Source: DASXBA01 sp046729895
GTDB lineage: Bacteria; Actinomycetota; Thermoleophilia; Solirubrobacterales; Thermoleophilaceae
NCBI GenBank assembly: GCA_046729895.1
Contig: JBKPHP010000231.1
Location: 1 to 10,843 of the forward strand
DNA: 10,843 nt
Direction: 5' to 3'
The notes under the pieces are model-generated. The model did not search any database. It was not told the DNA's origin and saw only the letters and a program-made list of their open reading frames with translations. Positions 1 through 5,999 of the stretch are shown in pieces (the first letter of the stretch is position 1; every line of letters begins with the position of its first letter). Made by a program: the position numbers and the translations under genes.

Positions 1-159
1 GCCACCGGGCGCAGCTCCTTCCTGCGCGGCAGCAGCCGGGAGAGCTACTCCGTGATGGTCCCGGAGAGCTCGTTCAATCCGGGGCGCAACAGCCTCCACG
101 TGCTCGCGTTCGGGGGGCGGGGCAGCAAGCTGCGGTTCCGCCTGCTCGGACGGGTCTAG
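1..159 (+). CDS. C-terminal end of an unidentified protein (5' truncated)
   Basis: Frame 1 is open from the first base to a TAG at 157-159 and gives the last 52 residues of a protein that begins outside the window. The tail contains the segment SVMVPESSFNPGRN followed by LHVLAF and ends in a basic RFRLLGRV. A pattern of 'lvP.s...pGrN.l.v' near the C-terminus is one I associate with a terminal beta-sandwich after large extracellular enzymes such as membrane sulfatases in actinobacteria, but this is only a resemblance and 52 residues are too few to assign a function. The start of the next gene lies 25 bases downstream, so the two could be co-transcribed, although a -10-like box sits between them. 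Reading-frame confidence is moderate; functional assignment is not attempted. Confidence 0.6.
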   Translation, partial: ATGRSSFLRGSSRESYSVMVPESSFNPGRNSLHVLAFGGRGSKLRFRLLGRV

Positions 160-168
160 GCCCTCCGC

Positions 169-174
169 TATCCT
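169..174 (+). promoter_or_regulatory. Candidate -10 box (TATCCT) for the aminotransferase-serA unit
   Basis: TATCCT lies 10 bases before the ATG at 185 and fits the actinobacterial TANNNT -10 consensus. Transcription starting about 7 bases downstream would give an mRNA with only a few untranslated bases. No Shine-Dalgarno sequence precedes this ATG, which supports leaderless or near-leaderless initiation. I see no convincing -35 hexamer; the region where it would lie is inside the end of the upstream gene. Confidence 0.45.
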
Positions 175-184
175 CGCCCGGCCG

Positions 185-1369
185 ATGCCCAACCCGTACG
201 TCAAGCAGTACCTCATGACTGCGGGGCCTACGCCACTGCCCCCGCAGGTGTCGCAGGTGATGGCCGAGCCGATGGTCTACCACCGGGCGCCGGTGTTCAT
301 CGAGGTATACGCGCGGGTGCTCGACTCGCTCAAGCGGGTGTTCCAGACCTCGGGCGACGTGCTGCTGTTCGCCGCGTCAGGCAGCGGCGCTATGGAGTCC
401 GCGGTCGCCAACCTGGTTCGGCCCGGCGAGCCGGCGCTGGTCGCCTCTTGCGGCAAGTTCGGTGAGCGCTGGGCCGAGCTGTGCGACGCGTACGGCGCCG
501 CCACGGTCCACTACCGGGCCGGCTGGGGGAACAAGGTCGAGCCGGCGGACCTGGACCGCGAGCTCGCCGAGCACGCGGGGGCGGGGCTCGTGTTCACGAC
601 CTTCTCGGAGACGTCCACCGGTGTCGTCAACGACGTCCAGGGGCTCGCGGAGGTCGCCCACCGCCACCGCGCCCTGCTCGCGGTAGACGCGGTCTCTGGG
701 ATCGGGGCCGTCCCGCTGCCGCAGGACGACTGGGGCGTGGATGTCGTCGTCGGTGGCTCTCAGAAGGCGTTGATGTCGCCGCCCGGGCTCGCGTTCGCCA
801 GCCCCAACGCGGCTGCGCTCGCCCGCGCCGCCGAGCCCGGTGGGACGGGGCGCTACTACTTCGACTGGCAGCGCACGCTTGGCGGACAGCGGGCCGACCC
901 GCCCGACTCGCCGTTCACGCCCGCGGTGGGGCTCGTCATGGCGCTCGACGTCGCGCTGCGGCTGATCGAGGAGGAGGGGCTCGAGGAGGTCTACGAGCGC
1001 CATCGGCTGCTCGGCCGCGCGACCCGGGAGGCCGTCAAGGGTCTCGAGCTCGAGCTGTTCGGTCCCGAGGATCAGAACGCAGGCGTCGTGACCGCCATCA
1101 AGCTGCCCGACACGATCGACGGCGCCCGGGTACCGGGGCTGATGCGGGATCGCTACGGGGTCACGATCGCGGGTGGCCAGGGGCGGCTCAAGGGCGAGAT
1201 CGCCCGCATCGCCCACTGCGGGTACTTCGGGGCGTTCGACATCGTGGTCACCATCTCGGCCTTCGAGATGACGCTCCGCGAGCTCGGCCACGAGGTGGAG
1301 CTCGGCGCCGGTGTGGCCGCCGCCCAGCGCGTCTTCCTCGAGGCGGGCGTGCCGCTGCTTGCGAGGTGA
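185..1369 (+). CDS. Class V PLP-dependent aminotransferase (alanine/serine-glyoxylate type; probable phosphoserine aminotransferase role)
   Basis: This 394-residue protein is a fold-type I, class V aminotransferase of the alanine-glyoxylate/serine-pyruvate group and has the usual length for it. Visible landmarks are the N-terminal TAGPTPLPP segment (residues 12-20), the phosphate-cup SGSGAMESAV (65-74), the AVDAVSGIGAVPL strand whose Asp168 should contact the PLP ring nitrogen, and the Schiff-base lysine Lys194 in GGSQKALMSPPGL. It should act in the cytoplasm, transferring an amino group to a 2-oxo acid. Its last four bases overlap the GTG start of serA, so the two are almost certainly translated together. 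This makes a role as phosphoserine aminotransferase, replacing a classical SerC, the most economical reading; class V enzymes of this type do that job in methanococci. Serine-glyoxylate or alanine-glyoxylate transamination is the alternative. The ATG at 185 is chosen because the conserved N-terminus starts there and a -10 box sits just upstream. Family is confident; substrate is inferred. Confidence 0.92.
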   Translation: MPNPYVKQYLMTAGPTPLPPQVSQVMAEPMVYHRAPVFIEVYARVLDSLKRVFQTSGDVLLFAASGSGAMESAVANLVRPGEPALVASCGKFGERWAELCDAYGAATVHYRAGWGNKVEPADLDRELAEHAGAGLVFTTFSETSTGVVNDVQGLAEVAHRHRALLAVDAVSGIGAVPLPQDDWGVDVVVGGSQKALMSPPGLAFASPNAAALARAAEPGGTGRYYFDWQRTLGGQRADPPDSPFTPAVGLVMALDVALRLIEEEGLEEVYERHRLLGRATREAVKGLELELFGPEDQNAGVVTAIKLPDTIDGARVPGLMRDRYGVTIAGGQGRLKGEIARIAHCGYFGAFDIVVTISAFEMTLRELGHEVELGAGVAAAQRVFLEAGVPLLAR

Positions 1370-3006
1370 CGCGCGCCGCGCCCACCCCAGGCACTCGCGG
1401 CAGCGCGAGGGTCCTCGTCAAGGAGAAGATCGGTGAGTCGGGCGTGCAGCTCCTGCGCGACGCCGGGTTCGAGGTCGAGCTCGGCGTCGACTGGCCAGAC
1501 GACGAGCTGCCGCGCCGGATAGGCGAGTTCGACGGCATCCTCATTCGCTCCGGGACCAAATTGACGGCCGACCTGCTCGCCAAGGCGGACCGCCTGCGTG
1601 CCGTGGGCCGCGCGGGGGTGGGAGTCGACAACGTGGACGTCGAGGCCGCCACCAAGCAGGGCGTCGTGGTGGCCAACGCCCCCCAGTCGAACGTGATCAC
1701 CGCGGCCGAGCACACCATGGCGATGCTGCTGGCGTTGGCGCGCAACGTGCCGCAGGCGCACTCGTCGCTCGTGGGCGGCGCCTGGGAGCGCTCCCGCTTC
1801 AGCGGAGTCGAGCTCAACGAGAAGGTGCTCGGGATCCTCGGCTTCGGGCGCATCGGGCAGCTCGTGGCGCAGCGAGCGCTGGGGTTCGGCATGCGGGTGA
1901 TCGCCTTCGACGCCTACGTGGGGGAGGAGCGCTTCCGCGAGCTAGGGGTCGAGCACGCAGCGAGCTCGGAGGAGCTCTACGCTCAGGCCGACTTCATCAC
2001 GATCCACCTGCCGCAGACGCCTGAGACCGAGGGCTGGCTCGACGCCGACGCGTTCTCGAAGATGCGCGACGGCGTGCGGATCGTCAACGTCGCCCGCGGC
2101 GGCCTGGTGGTTCAGGACGCGCTCAAGCAGGCGCTGGATTCCGGCAGGGTCGCCGGCGCCGCGCTCGACGTCTTCCCCCAGGAGCCGGTTACCGAGCACC
2201 CGCTGTTCGGCTATCCCAACGTGGTCGTGACCCCGCACCTGGGCGCCTCCACGACCGAGGCCACCGACCGGGCGGGCCACCAGGCCGCCGAGCAGGTGGT
2301 GGCGGCGCTTTCGGGCGGCGTCGTCACGAGCGCCGTGAACGTCCCCGCGGTGGCCGCCGAGGACCTCGAGGCGCTCGGCCCCTTCCTGCCGCTTTGCCGG
2401 CAGCTCGGGCGGATCGCGGCGGCGGTGGCGGAGGGCAGCTCCGTGGACCGGCTCGAAGTCGAGTACCTGGGCCACGTGGCGGAGCGTGACACCCGCCTGC
2501 TCACGGTGCAGACGCTGAAGGGCGCGCTCGCGGGCCACACCGAGGAGCAGGTCAACGACGTGAACGCCGCCGCCATAGCCGAGGAGCGCGGCATCTCCGT
2601 CGCAGAGACCCGCCAGGTGCACGCGCGTGACTTCACGGACCTCGTGCGGGTGTCCGTGGTCAGCGGCGACACCCGCACCCGAGTGGTGGGGACGGTCTTC
2701 GGGCGGCGCCACCGTCCGCATCTGCTCGAGGCGTGGGGCTCGCGCTTCAACGTCCAGCTCGAGGAGCACCTTGCCGTGTTCCGCTACCGCGATCAGCCCG
2801 GCATGATCGGCCGGGTGGGGACCAGCTTCGGCGAGGCCGGCATCAACATCGTCTCGGCCGCCGTGGGACGCCATCCGGACGACGAGCTGACAGAGGACGG
2901 CGAGGCCACGATGGTGGTCACCACCGATTCGCCGGTGCCTCAGGACGTGGTCGACGAGATCGTGGCCAGCGAGGGCTTCATCGCCGGTCGCACCGTCTCG
3001 CTCTAG
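1366..3006 (+). CDS. serA: D-3-phosphoglycerate dehydrogenase, long form with ASB and ACT domains
   Basis: This enzyme oxidises 3-phosphoglycerate to 3-phosphohydroxypyruvate with NAD+, the first step of serine synthesis. The 546 residues are arranged as a split substrate-binding domain, an NAD domain with GILGFGRIG (156-164), the allosteric-substrate-binding region (about 330-460) and a C-terminal ACT domain (about 467-546, starting LAVFRYRDQPGMIGRVG), which usually binds serine as feedback inhibitor. Catalytic residues of the 2-hydroxyacid dehydrogenase family are Arg244 (NVARGG), Glu273 (DVFPQEP) and His291 (TPHLGAST); RSGT at 61-64 is the substrate loop. I place the start at GTG 1366, which overlaps the upstream stop as GTGA. 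The frame stays open much further upstream, but that part lies over the aminotransferase gene and has the composition of a shadow. The result is an N-terminal extension of about 14 residues before the first strand, slightly longer than usual. The domain set is the one known from Mycobacterium SerA. Confidence 0.96.
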   Translation: MTRAAPTPGTRGSARVLVKEKIGESGVQLLRDAGFEVELGVDWPDDELPRRIGEFDGILIRSGTKLTADLLAKADRLRAVGRAGVGVDNVDVEAATKQGVVVANAPQSNVITAAEHTMAMLLALARNVPQAHSSLVGGAWERSRFSGVELNEKVLGILGFGRIGQLVAQRALGFGMRVIAFDAYVGEERFRELGVEHAASSEELYAQADFITIHLPQTPETEGWLDADAFSKMRDGVRIVNVARGGLVVQDALKQALDSGRVAGAALDVFPQEPVTEHPLFGYPNVVVTPHLGASTTEATDRAGHQAAEQVVAALSGGVVTSAVNVPAVAAEDLEALGPFLPLCRQLGRIAAAVAEGSSVDRLEVEYLGHVAERDTRLLTVQTLKGALAGHTEEQVNDVNAAAIAEERGISVAETRQVHARDFTDLVRVSVVSGDTRTRVVGTVFGRRHRPHLLEAWGSRFNVQLEEHLAVFRYRDQPGMIGRVGTSFGEAGINIVSAAVGRHPDDELTEDGEATMVVTTDSPVPQDVVDEIVASEGFIAGRTVSL

Positions 3007-3008
3007 AC

Positions 3009-3026
3009 GTTTGGGGGCCCCCAAAC
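3009..3026. terminator. 18-bp perfect palindrome after serA (possible terminator)
   Basis: GTTTGGGGGCCCCCAAAC is a perfect palindrome starting three bases after the serA stop codon. As RNA it would fold into a GC-rich hairpin of about seven pairs with the central bases as the loop. No run of T follows, so it is not a classical intrinsic terminator, but U-less hairpins at operon ends are common in GC-rich actinobacteria. It could alternatively bind a dimeric protein or protect the 3' end of the mRNA. The palindrome itself is certain; its role is inferred. Confidence 0.5.
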
Positions 3027-3095
3027 CGGAATACAGCGTGACTTTGCCGGGCCATGAGCCCCACGAAGTGACGCCGTATGAGGAGGCGAGCCGGA

Positions 3096-3101
3096 TAGTC
3101 T
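3096..3101 (+). promoter_or_regulatory. Candidate -10 box (TAGTCT) of a leaderless promoter for the VAT-1-like gene
   Basis: TAGTCT fits TANNNT and ends 7 bases before the ATG at 3109, placing the expected transcription start at or next to that A. A purine-rich AGGAGG sits at 3080-3085, but it is 23 bases from the ATG, too far to act as a ribosome binding site for it. No clear -35 element is seen at the usual distance. Confidence 0.55.
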
Positions 3102-3108
3102 GGCCGCC

Positions 3109-4128
3109 ATGCGGGCGCTCCTCATCACCGAGCACGGGCCGCCCGAGGTCCTGCGCGTCCAGGACCGTCCCGATCCGAAGCCGGGGCCGGGCGAGGTTCG
3201 GGTTCGCGTGCGCGCCGCGGGGATCAACTTCGCCGACCTGCTTGCCCGCGTCGGCCTCTATCCGGACGCGCCCAAGCCGCCCTGCGTGGTCGGCTACGAG
3301 TTCGCCGGCGACGTCGAGTCGCTCGGCGAGCGCGTCGAGGGCCTCTCGGTCGGCCAGCGGGTGATGGGCGGCTGCCGCTTCGGCGGCTACGCGGAGGTCG
3401 TCGTGACCGGTGCCGGCGAAGTACTGCCCCTCCCCGTGGACTGGAGCTACGAGGAGGGCGCCGCCTTCCCCGTCAACTACGCGACCGCTTACGCCGGGGT
3501 CGTCCGCTACGGCTCGGTGCACGAGCGTGAGCGGGTTCTGCTCCACGCCGCGGCGGGAGGGGTGGGGATCGCGGCGACGCAGATCGCCAAGATCGTGGGC
3601 GCGGAGCTATTCGGGACCGCTTCGGCCGCCAAGCACGAGGCCATCAAGGGCTTCGGCGTCGATCACGCAATCGACTACCGCACGCAGGACTTCGTCAAGG
3701 AGGTTCGCAGCATCACGGGCGAGAAGCGGCCTCTCGACCTGGTGATGGACGCCATCGGAGGCCGGAGCTTCAAGCGGAGCTTCTCGCTACTGCGTGCCGG
3801 CGGAAGGCTGGTCTGCTTCGGTGCTTCGGCAGTTCAGAGCGGCGAGCGGCGGAGCAGGCCTCGGGCGCTCAAGGCGCTCGCCCAGATGCCGCGCTTCCAC
3901 CCGCTCAAGCTCATGAGCGAGTCGAAGGGAGTGATCGGCCTGAACATGCTCACCATCTGGGACTCGAAGCATTCACTCGATGAGTACATCCGGCCCCTGG
4001 CGGCCTGGATCGAGCAGGGGCGGCTCCGTCCGGTCGTGGCGAAGACCTTTCCGCTCGAGCAAGGAGCGGAGGCGCACCGCTTCCTGCACGAGGGAAAGAA
4101 CGTCGGCAAGGTGGTTCTGACTCTTTAG
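3109..4128 (+). CDS. Zinc-independent MDR oxidoreductase, VAT-1/NADPH:quinone reductase-like
   Basis: This 339-residue member of the medium-chain dehydrogenase/reductase superfamily has a GroES-like N-terminal domain (about 1-120, with RAAGINFADLLARVGLY at 36-51) and a Rossmann domain containing HAAAGGVG (146-153). GTASAAKHEA (169-178) is the stretch that usually chooses NADPH. The Cys/His set of zinc alcohol dehydrogenases is absent, so it should be a zinc-free NADPH-dependent reductase acting on quinones or activated enones. The combination of NFADL.AR.GLY, FPVNYATAY (120-128), the GTASA.KHEA stretch, IDYRTQDFV and the C-terminal GKNVGKVVL closely matches what I know of the VAT-1 branch, better than classical QOR. 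It has its own promoter and no functional tie to serA or leuA. The ATG at 3109 begins the conserved MRALLIT strand. The natural substrate cannot be read from the sequence. Confidence 0.88.
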   Translation: MRALLITEHGPPEVLRVQDRPDPKPGPGEVRVRVRAAGINFADLLARVGLYPDAPKPPCVVGYEFAGDVESLGERVEGLSVGQRVMGGCRFGGYAEVVVTGAGEVLPLPVDWSYEEGAAFPVNYATAYAGVVRYGSVHERERVLLHAAAGGVGIAATQIAKIVGAELFGTASAAKHEAIKGFGVDHAIDYRTQDFVKEVRSITGEKRPLDLVMDAIGGRSFKRSFSLLRAGGRLVCFGASAVQSGERRSRPRALKALAQMPRFHPLKLMSESKGVIGLNMLTIWDSKHSLDEYIRPLAAWIEQGRLRPVVAKTFPLEQGAEAHRFLHEGKNVGKVVLTL

Positions 4129-4170
4129 TCGGCCCACCGATCGGCACGGCCCGCCGGACCCGGCACTCGG

Positions 4171-4176
4171 TAGACT
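4171..4176 (+). promoter_or_regulatory. Candidate -10 box (TAGACT) for the leuA leader transcript
   Basis: TAGACT fits the TANNNT consensus and ends 8 bases before the leader-peptide ATG at 4185. A transcript starting near 4183-4185 would present that ATG at or very near its 5' end, so the leader peptide would be translated without a Shine-Dalgarno site. The leader mRNA before leuA would then be about 121 bases long. No obvious -35 hexamer is visible. Confidence 0.6.
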
Positions 4177-4184
4177 TGACCTGC

Positions 4185-4238
4185 ATGTCGCTCCGGCTCG
4201 ACCTGCGACTTCTCCTTCTCCCCCTTCGGGGGGAATAG
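4185..4238 (+). CDS. leuA leader peptide, 17 residues with 8 leucines
   Basis: ATG at 4185 to TAG at 4236-4238 encodes MSLRLDLRLLLLPLRGE. Eight of the 17 residues are leucine, including four in succession (codons at 4209-4220: CTT CTC CTT CTC). It sits 67 bases before leuA, right after a -10 box, and has the design of attenuation or translational-control leader peptides: a ribosome short of charged leucyl-tRNA would stall on the Leu run. Leader peptides before leuA are described in actinobacteria, so the principle is known. The peptide itself is not expected to have another function. It is too short for standard gene finders. Confidence comes from the coincidence of Leu richness, position before a leucine-synthesis gene, promoter placement and the surrounding RNA complementarity. 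Confidence 0.85.
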   Translation: MSLRLDLRLLLLPLRGE

Positions 4239-4305
4239 CGCGTGGCGGCCGCGCAGCCGCAGACCAGCACAGGAGAATGGCAGGCGAGGTAGAGAAAGGA
4301 ACGAC
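4210..4305 (+). promoter_or_regulatory. leuA leader RNA switch: UUCG hairpin and alternative pairing of the Leu codons with the RBS
   Basis: Three mutually exclusive structures share the Leu-codon tract. First, 4219-4234 can form a six-pair hairpin, UCCCCC/GGGGGA closed on a UUCG tetraloop. Second, TTCTCCT (4210-4216) is perfectly complementary to AGGAGAA (4271-4277). Third, TCCTTCTC (4213-4220) pairs with GAGAAAGGA (4292-4300) with one bulged A, and the latter is the leuA Shine-Dalgarno region. A small GCGGC/GCCGC hairpin (4245-4249 with 4256-4260) lies between. No T-run follows any hairpin, so control of translation is more likely than transcription termination. A consistent model is that a ribosome stalled on Leu codons covers 4209-4220 and frees the leuA RBS, whereas a ribosome that reaches the TAG exposes the tract and lets it sequester the RBS. 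The pairings are seen; the mechanism is inferred. Confidence 0.65.
4295..4300 (+). promoter_or_regulatory. Ribosome binding site of leuA (AAAGGA)
   Basis: AAAGGA ends 5 bases before the ATG at 4306 and fixes the leuA start. It matters because most other starts here have no such site and because it lies within the segment complementary to the leader's leucine codons. Confidence 0.75.
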
Positions 4306-5886
4306 ATGCGGGACGAGCAGGACCGGGTACGAATCTTCGACACGACGCTCCGCGACGGGGAGCAGTCGCCCGGCATCTCGCTGAACAAGCAGGAGAAGCT
4401 CGAGATCGCACACCAGCTCGCCCGGCTGGGCGTGGACGTCATCGAGGCGGGCTTCCCGATCACCTCGCCGGGTGATTTCGAGGCCGTGCAGGCCATCGCG
4501 CGGGAGGTCCAGGGACCCGTGATCTGCGGGCTCGCGCGGACGGCGAAGGAGGACATCGACGCGGCCTGGAACGCCGTCAAGGACTCCGAGCGGCCCCGCG
4601 TCCACACCTTCATCGCCACCAGCGACATCCACATCGAGCGCAAGCTCCAGACCACGCGCGAGGACGTAAAGGGCCAGGCGCGCGCCGCCGTGGCGCACGC
4701 GAAGCAGTACACCGACGACGTGGAGTTCTCTCCGGAGGACGGCTCGCGCTCGGACATCGAGTTCATGGCCGAGGTGGCCCAGATCGCCCTCGACGAGGGG
4801 GCGACCACGATCAACGTCCCCGACACCGTGGGCTACACGATGCCTCACGAGTACGAGGCGATGTTCCAGGAGCTCTACCGGCTCGTACCCGCCCTCGGCG
4901 ACGTGGTCGTCTCGGTGCACTGCCACAACGACCTCGGGCTGGCCGTGGCGAATTCGTTCGCCGGCCTCCAGGCGGGCTGTCGCCAGGTGGAGTGCGCCGT
5001 CAACGGAATCGGGGAGCGAGCGGGCAACGCCTCCCTGGAAGAGATCGTCATGCTGCTCCACACGCGTGAGTCCAGCGTGGGCCTTTGGACCGGCGTGGGC
5101 ACACGAGAGATCGCCCGAACCAGCCGGCTCGTGTCGAGGCTGACCGGCTACACCGTCCAGCCGAACAAGGCGATCGTGGGACGCAACGCGTTCGCCCACG
5201 AGGCGGGCATCCACCAGGATGGCGTGCTCAAGGACCGCACCACCTACGAGATCATGGACGCGACCACGATCGGCCTCGATGCGAACTCGATCGTCCTGGG
5301 CAAGCACTCGGGCCGCCACGCGTTGCGCAAGGCGCTGGAGGAGCTCGGCTTCGAGGTCCAGGGCGCTGCGCTCAACAAGGCGTTCAGGCGCTTCAAGGAG
5401 ATCGCGGACAAGAAGAAGAAGGTCACGGCGCTGGACCTCGAGGCGATCGTTTCCGACGAGATGCGCCAGTCGCCGGCGGCCTACGAGCTCGAGTCGTTCG
5501 AGGTCGAGGCCTCCTCCAGCAGGGGGCCGCACGCACGCGTGACCGTGCGGATGCCGGGCGGCGGGGTCGGCAAGGGCAGCTTCACGGGCGACGGTCCGGT
5601 GGATGCCTTCTTCAGCGCGATCAACGCCGCTGTGGGGCGCGAGGCGCGGCTCAAGGAGTACCACGTGAGCGCGGTCACGGGCGGCCGCGACGCCCTCGGC
5701 GAGGTGACCGTCCTGCTCGAGCTTGACGGCCGCACGGCCTCAGGCGTGGGCGTCTCGACGGACATCCTCGAGGCGTCGGGCACGGCCTATCTGCGGGCGA
5801 TCTCCAACGCGCTGGCGGAGTCGGCGGCCGCGGAGGCCGAGCACCATCTGTCGCACGCGGAGGCCGAGCAGACGCCGACGCCCTAG
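4306..5886 (+). CDS. leuA: 2-isopropylmalate synthase
   Basis: LeuA condenses acetyl-CoA with 3-methyl-2-oxobutanoate to 2-isopropylmalate, the committed step of leucine synthesis. The 526-residue protein is the standard bacterial form. It has a TIM-barrel catalytic domain with FDTTLRDGEQSPG (11-23; Arg16 and metal ligand Asp12), HCHNDLG (205-211; metal ligands His205 and His207) and NGIGERAGN (233-241; Asn241). It also has the AHEAGIHQDG subdomain segment (297-306) and a C-terminal leucine-sensing allosteric domain (about 390-510, with GKGSFTGDGPVDA and an ALGEV.V segment). The tail after about 510 is Ala/Glu-rich and probably disordered. Homocitrate and citramalate synthases share the barrel, but the close match to bacterial LeuA motifs and the Leu-rich leader upstream favour LeuA. 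Control is likely double: leader RNA switch on expression and leucine feedback on the enzyme. The next leucine gene (leuC) is not adjacent but about 3.6 kb downstream. Confidence 0.96.
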   Translation: MRDEQDRVRIFDTTLRDGEQSPGISLNKQEKLEIAHQLARLGVDVIEAGFPITSPGDFEAVQAIAREVQGPVICGLARTAKEDIDAAWNAVKDSERPRVHTFIATSDIHIERKLQTTREDVKGQARAAVAHAKQYTDDVEFSPEDGSRSDIEFMAEVAQIALDEGATTINVPDTVGYTMPHEYEAMFQELYRLVPALGDVVVSVHCHNDLGLAVANSFAGLQAGCRQVECAVNGIGERAGNASLEEIVMLLHTRESSVGLWTGVGTREIARTSRLVSRLTGYTVQPNKAIVGRNAFAHEAGIHQDGVLKDRTTYEIMDATTIGLDANSIVLGKHSGRHALRKALEELGFEVQGAALNKAFRRFKEIADKKKKVTALDLEAIVSDEMRQSPAAYELESFEVEASSSRGPHARVTVRMPGGGVGKGSFTGDGPVDAFFSAINAAVGREARLKEYHVSAVTGGRDALGEVTVLLELDGRTASGVGVSTDILEASGTAYLRAISNALAESAAAEAEHHLSHAEAEQTPTP

Positions 5887-5921
5887 CGGCCCCCTGCTGC
5901 ACCTGTAGCCGCAGCGATCGC

Positions 5922-5974
5922 GCGACGAGTGGACGCTTTGCGCACCTATGGCAACCCCACGCGTCCACTCGCGC
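5922..5974. repeat. Long inverted repeat between leuA and the next gene (terminator or operator)
   Basis: CGAGTGGACGC (5926-5936) and GCGTCCACTCG (5961-5971) are perfect 11-base inverted copies separated by 24 bases. Allowing one bulged A at 5925, the stem extends by three pairs (GCG 5922-5924 with CGC 5972-5974). The loop contains a smaller TTGC/GCAA pairing (5938-5941 with 5951-5954). Two further 5-pair hairpins flank it (5896-5915 and 5974-5990), so the whole 113-base gap is foldable. There is no T-run. It could end the leuA transcript, be an operator for the downstream dehydrogenase, or be a small structured RNA; the sequence does not decide. Confidence 0.55.
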
Positions 5975-5999
5975 TCGCAGCGTCCGCGAGAATCGCCGG

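Noticed and set aside
481..1365. Upstream extension of the serA reading frame, which stays open for almost 300 codons before GTG 1366
   Set aside because: It lies wholly within the aminotransferase gene in another frame, is an Arg/Gly/Ala/Pro-rich shadow, and contains no recognisable domain; SerA homology starts just after 1366.
3054..3098. Tiny frames ATG 3054-3071 (4 residues) and ATG 3078-3098 (6 residues) before the VAT-1-like gene, considered as a leader peptide
   Set aside because: They are extremely short, have no codon bias toward one amino acid, and would lie upstream of the inferred transcription start.
1942..3546. Long minus-strand open frame of 534 codons across serA and the VAT-1-like gene
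   Set aside because: Its product is His/Arg/Asp-rich without domains, and both genes below it are unmistakable; GC-rich DNA produces such antisense frames.
4277..4405. Second possible upstream frame starting ATG 4277 and running out of frame into leuA
   Set aside because: AGGAG is only about one base from that ATG, too close to serve as its RBS, and the product is an unconvincing Ser/Thr/Arg-rich shadow of leuA.
3973..5664. Minus-strand open frame of 563 codons opposite leuA
   Set aside because: It is an antisense shadow of leuA, shows no motifs, and crosses the leuA leader and promoter.
5887..5999. A tRNA or known riboswitch in the gap after leuA
   Set aside because: No cloverleaf with anticodon arm and T-loop consensus can be made, and I recognise no riboswitch core; only the inverted repeat and small hairpins remain.
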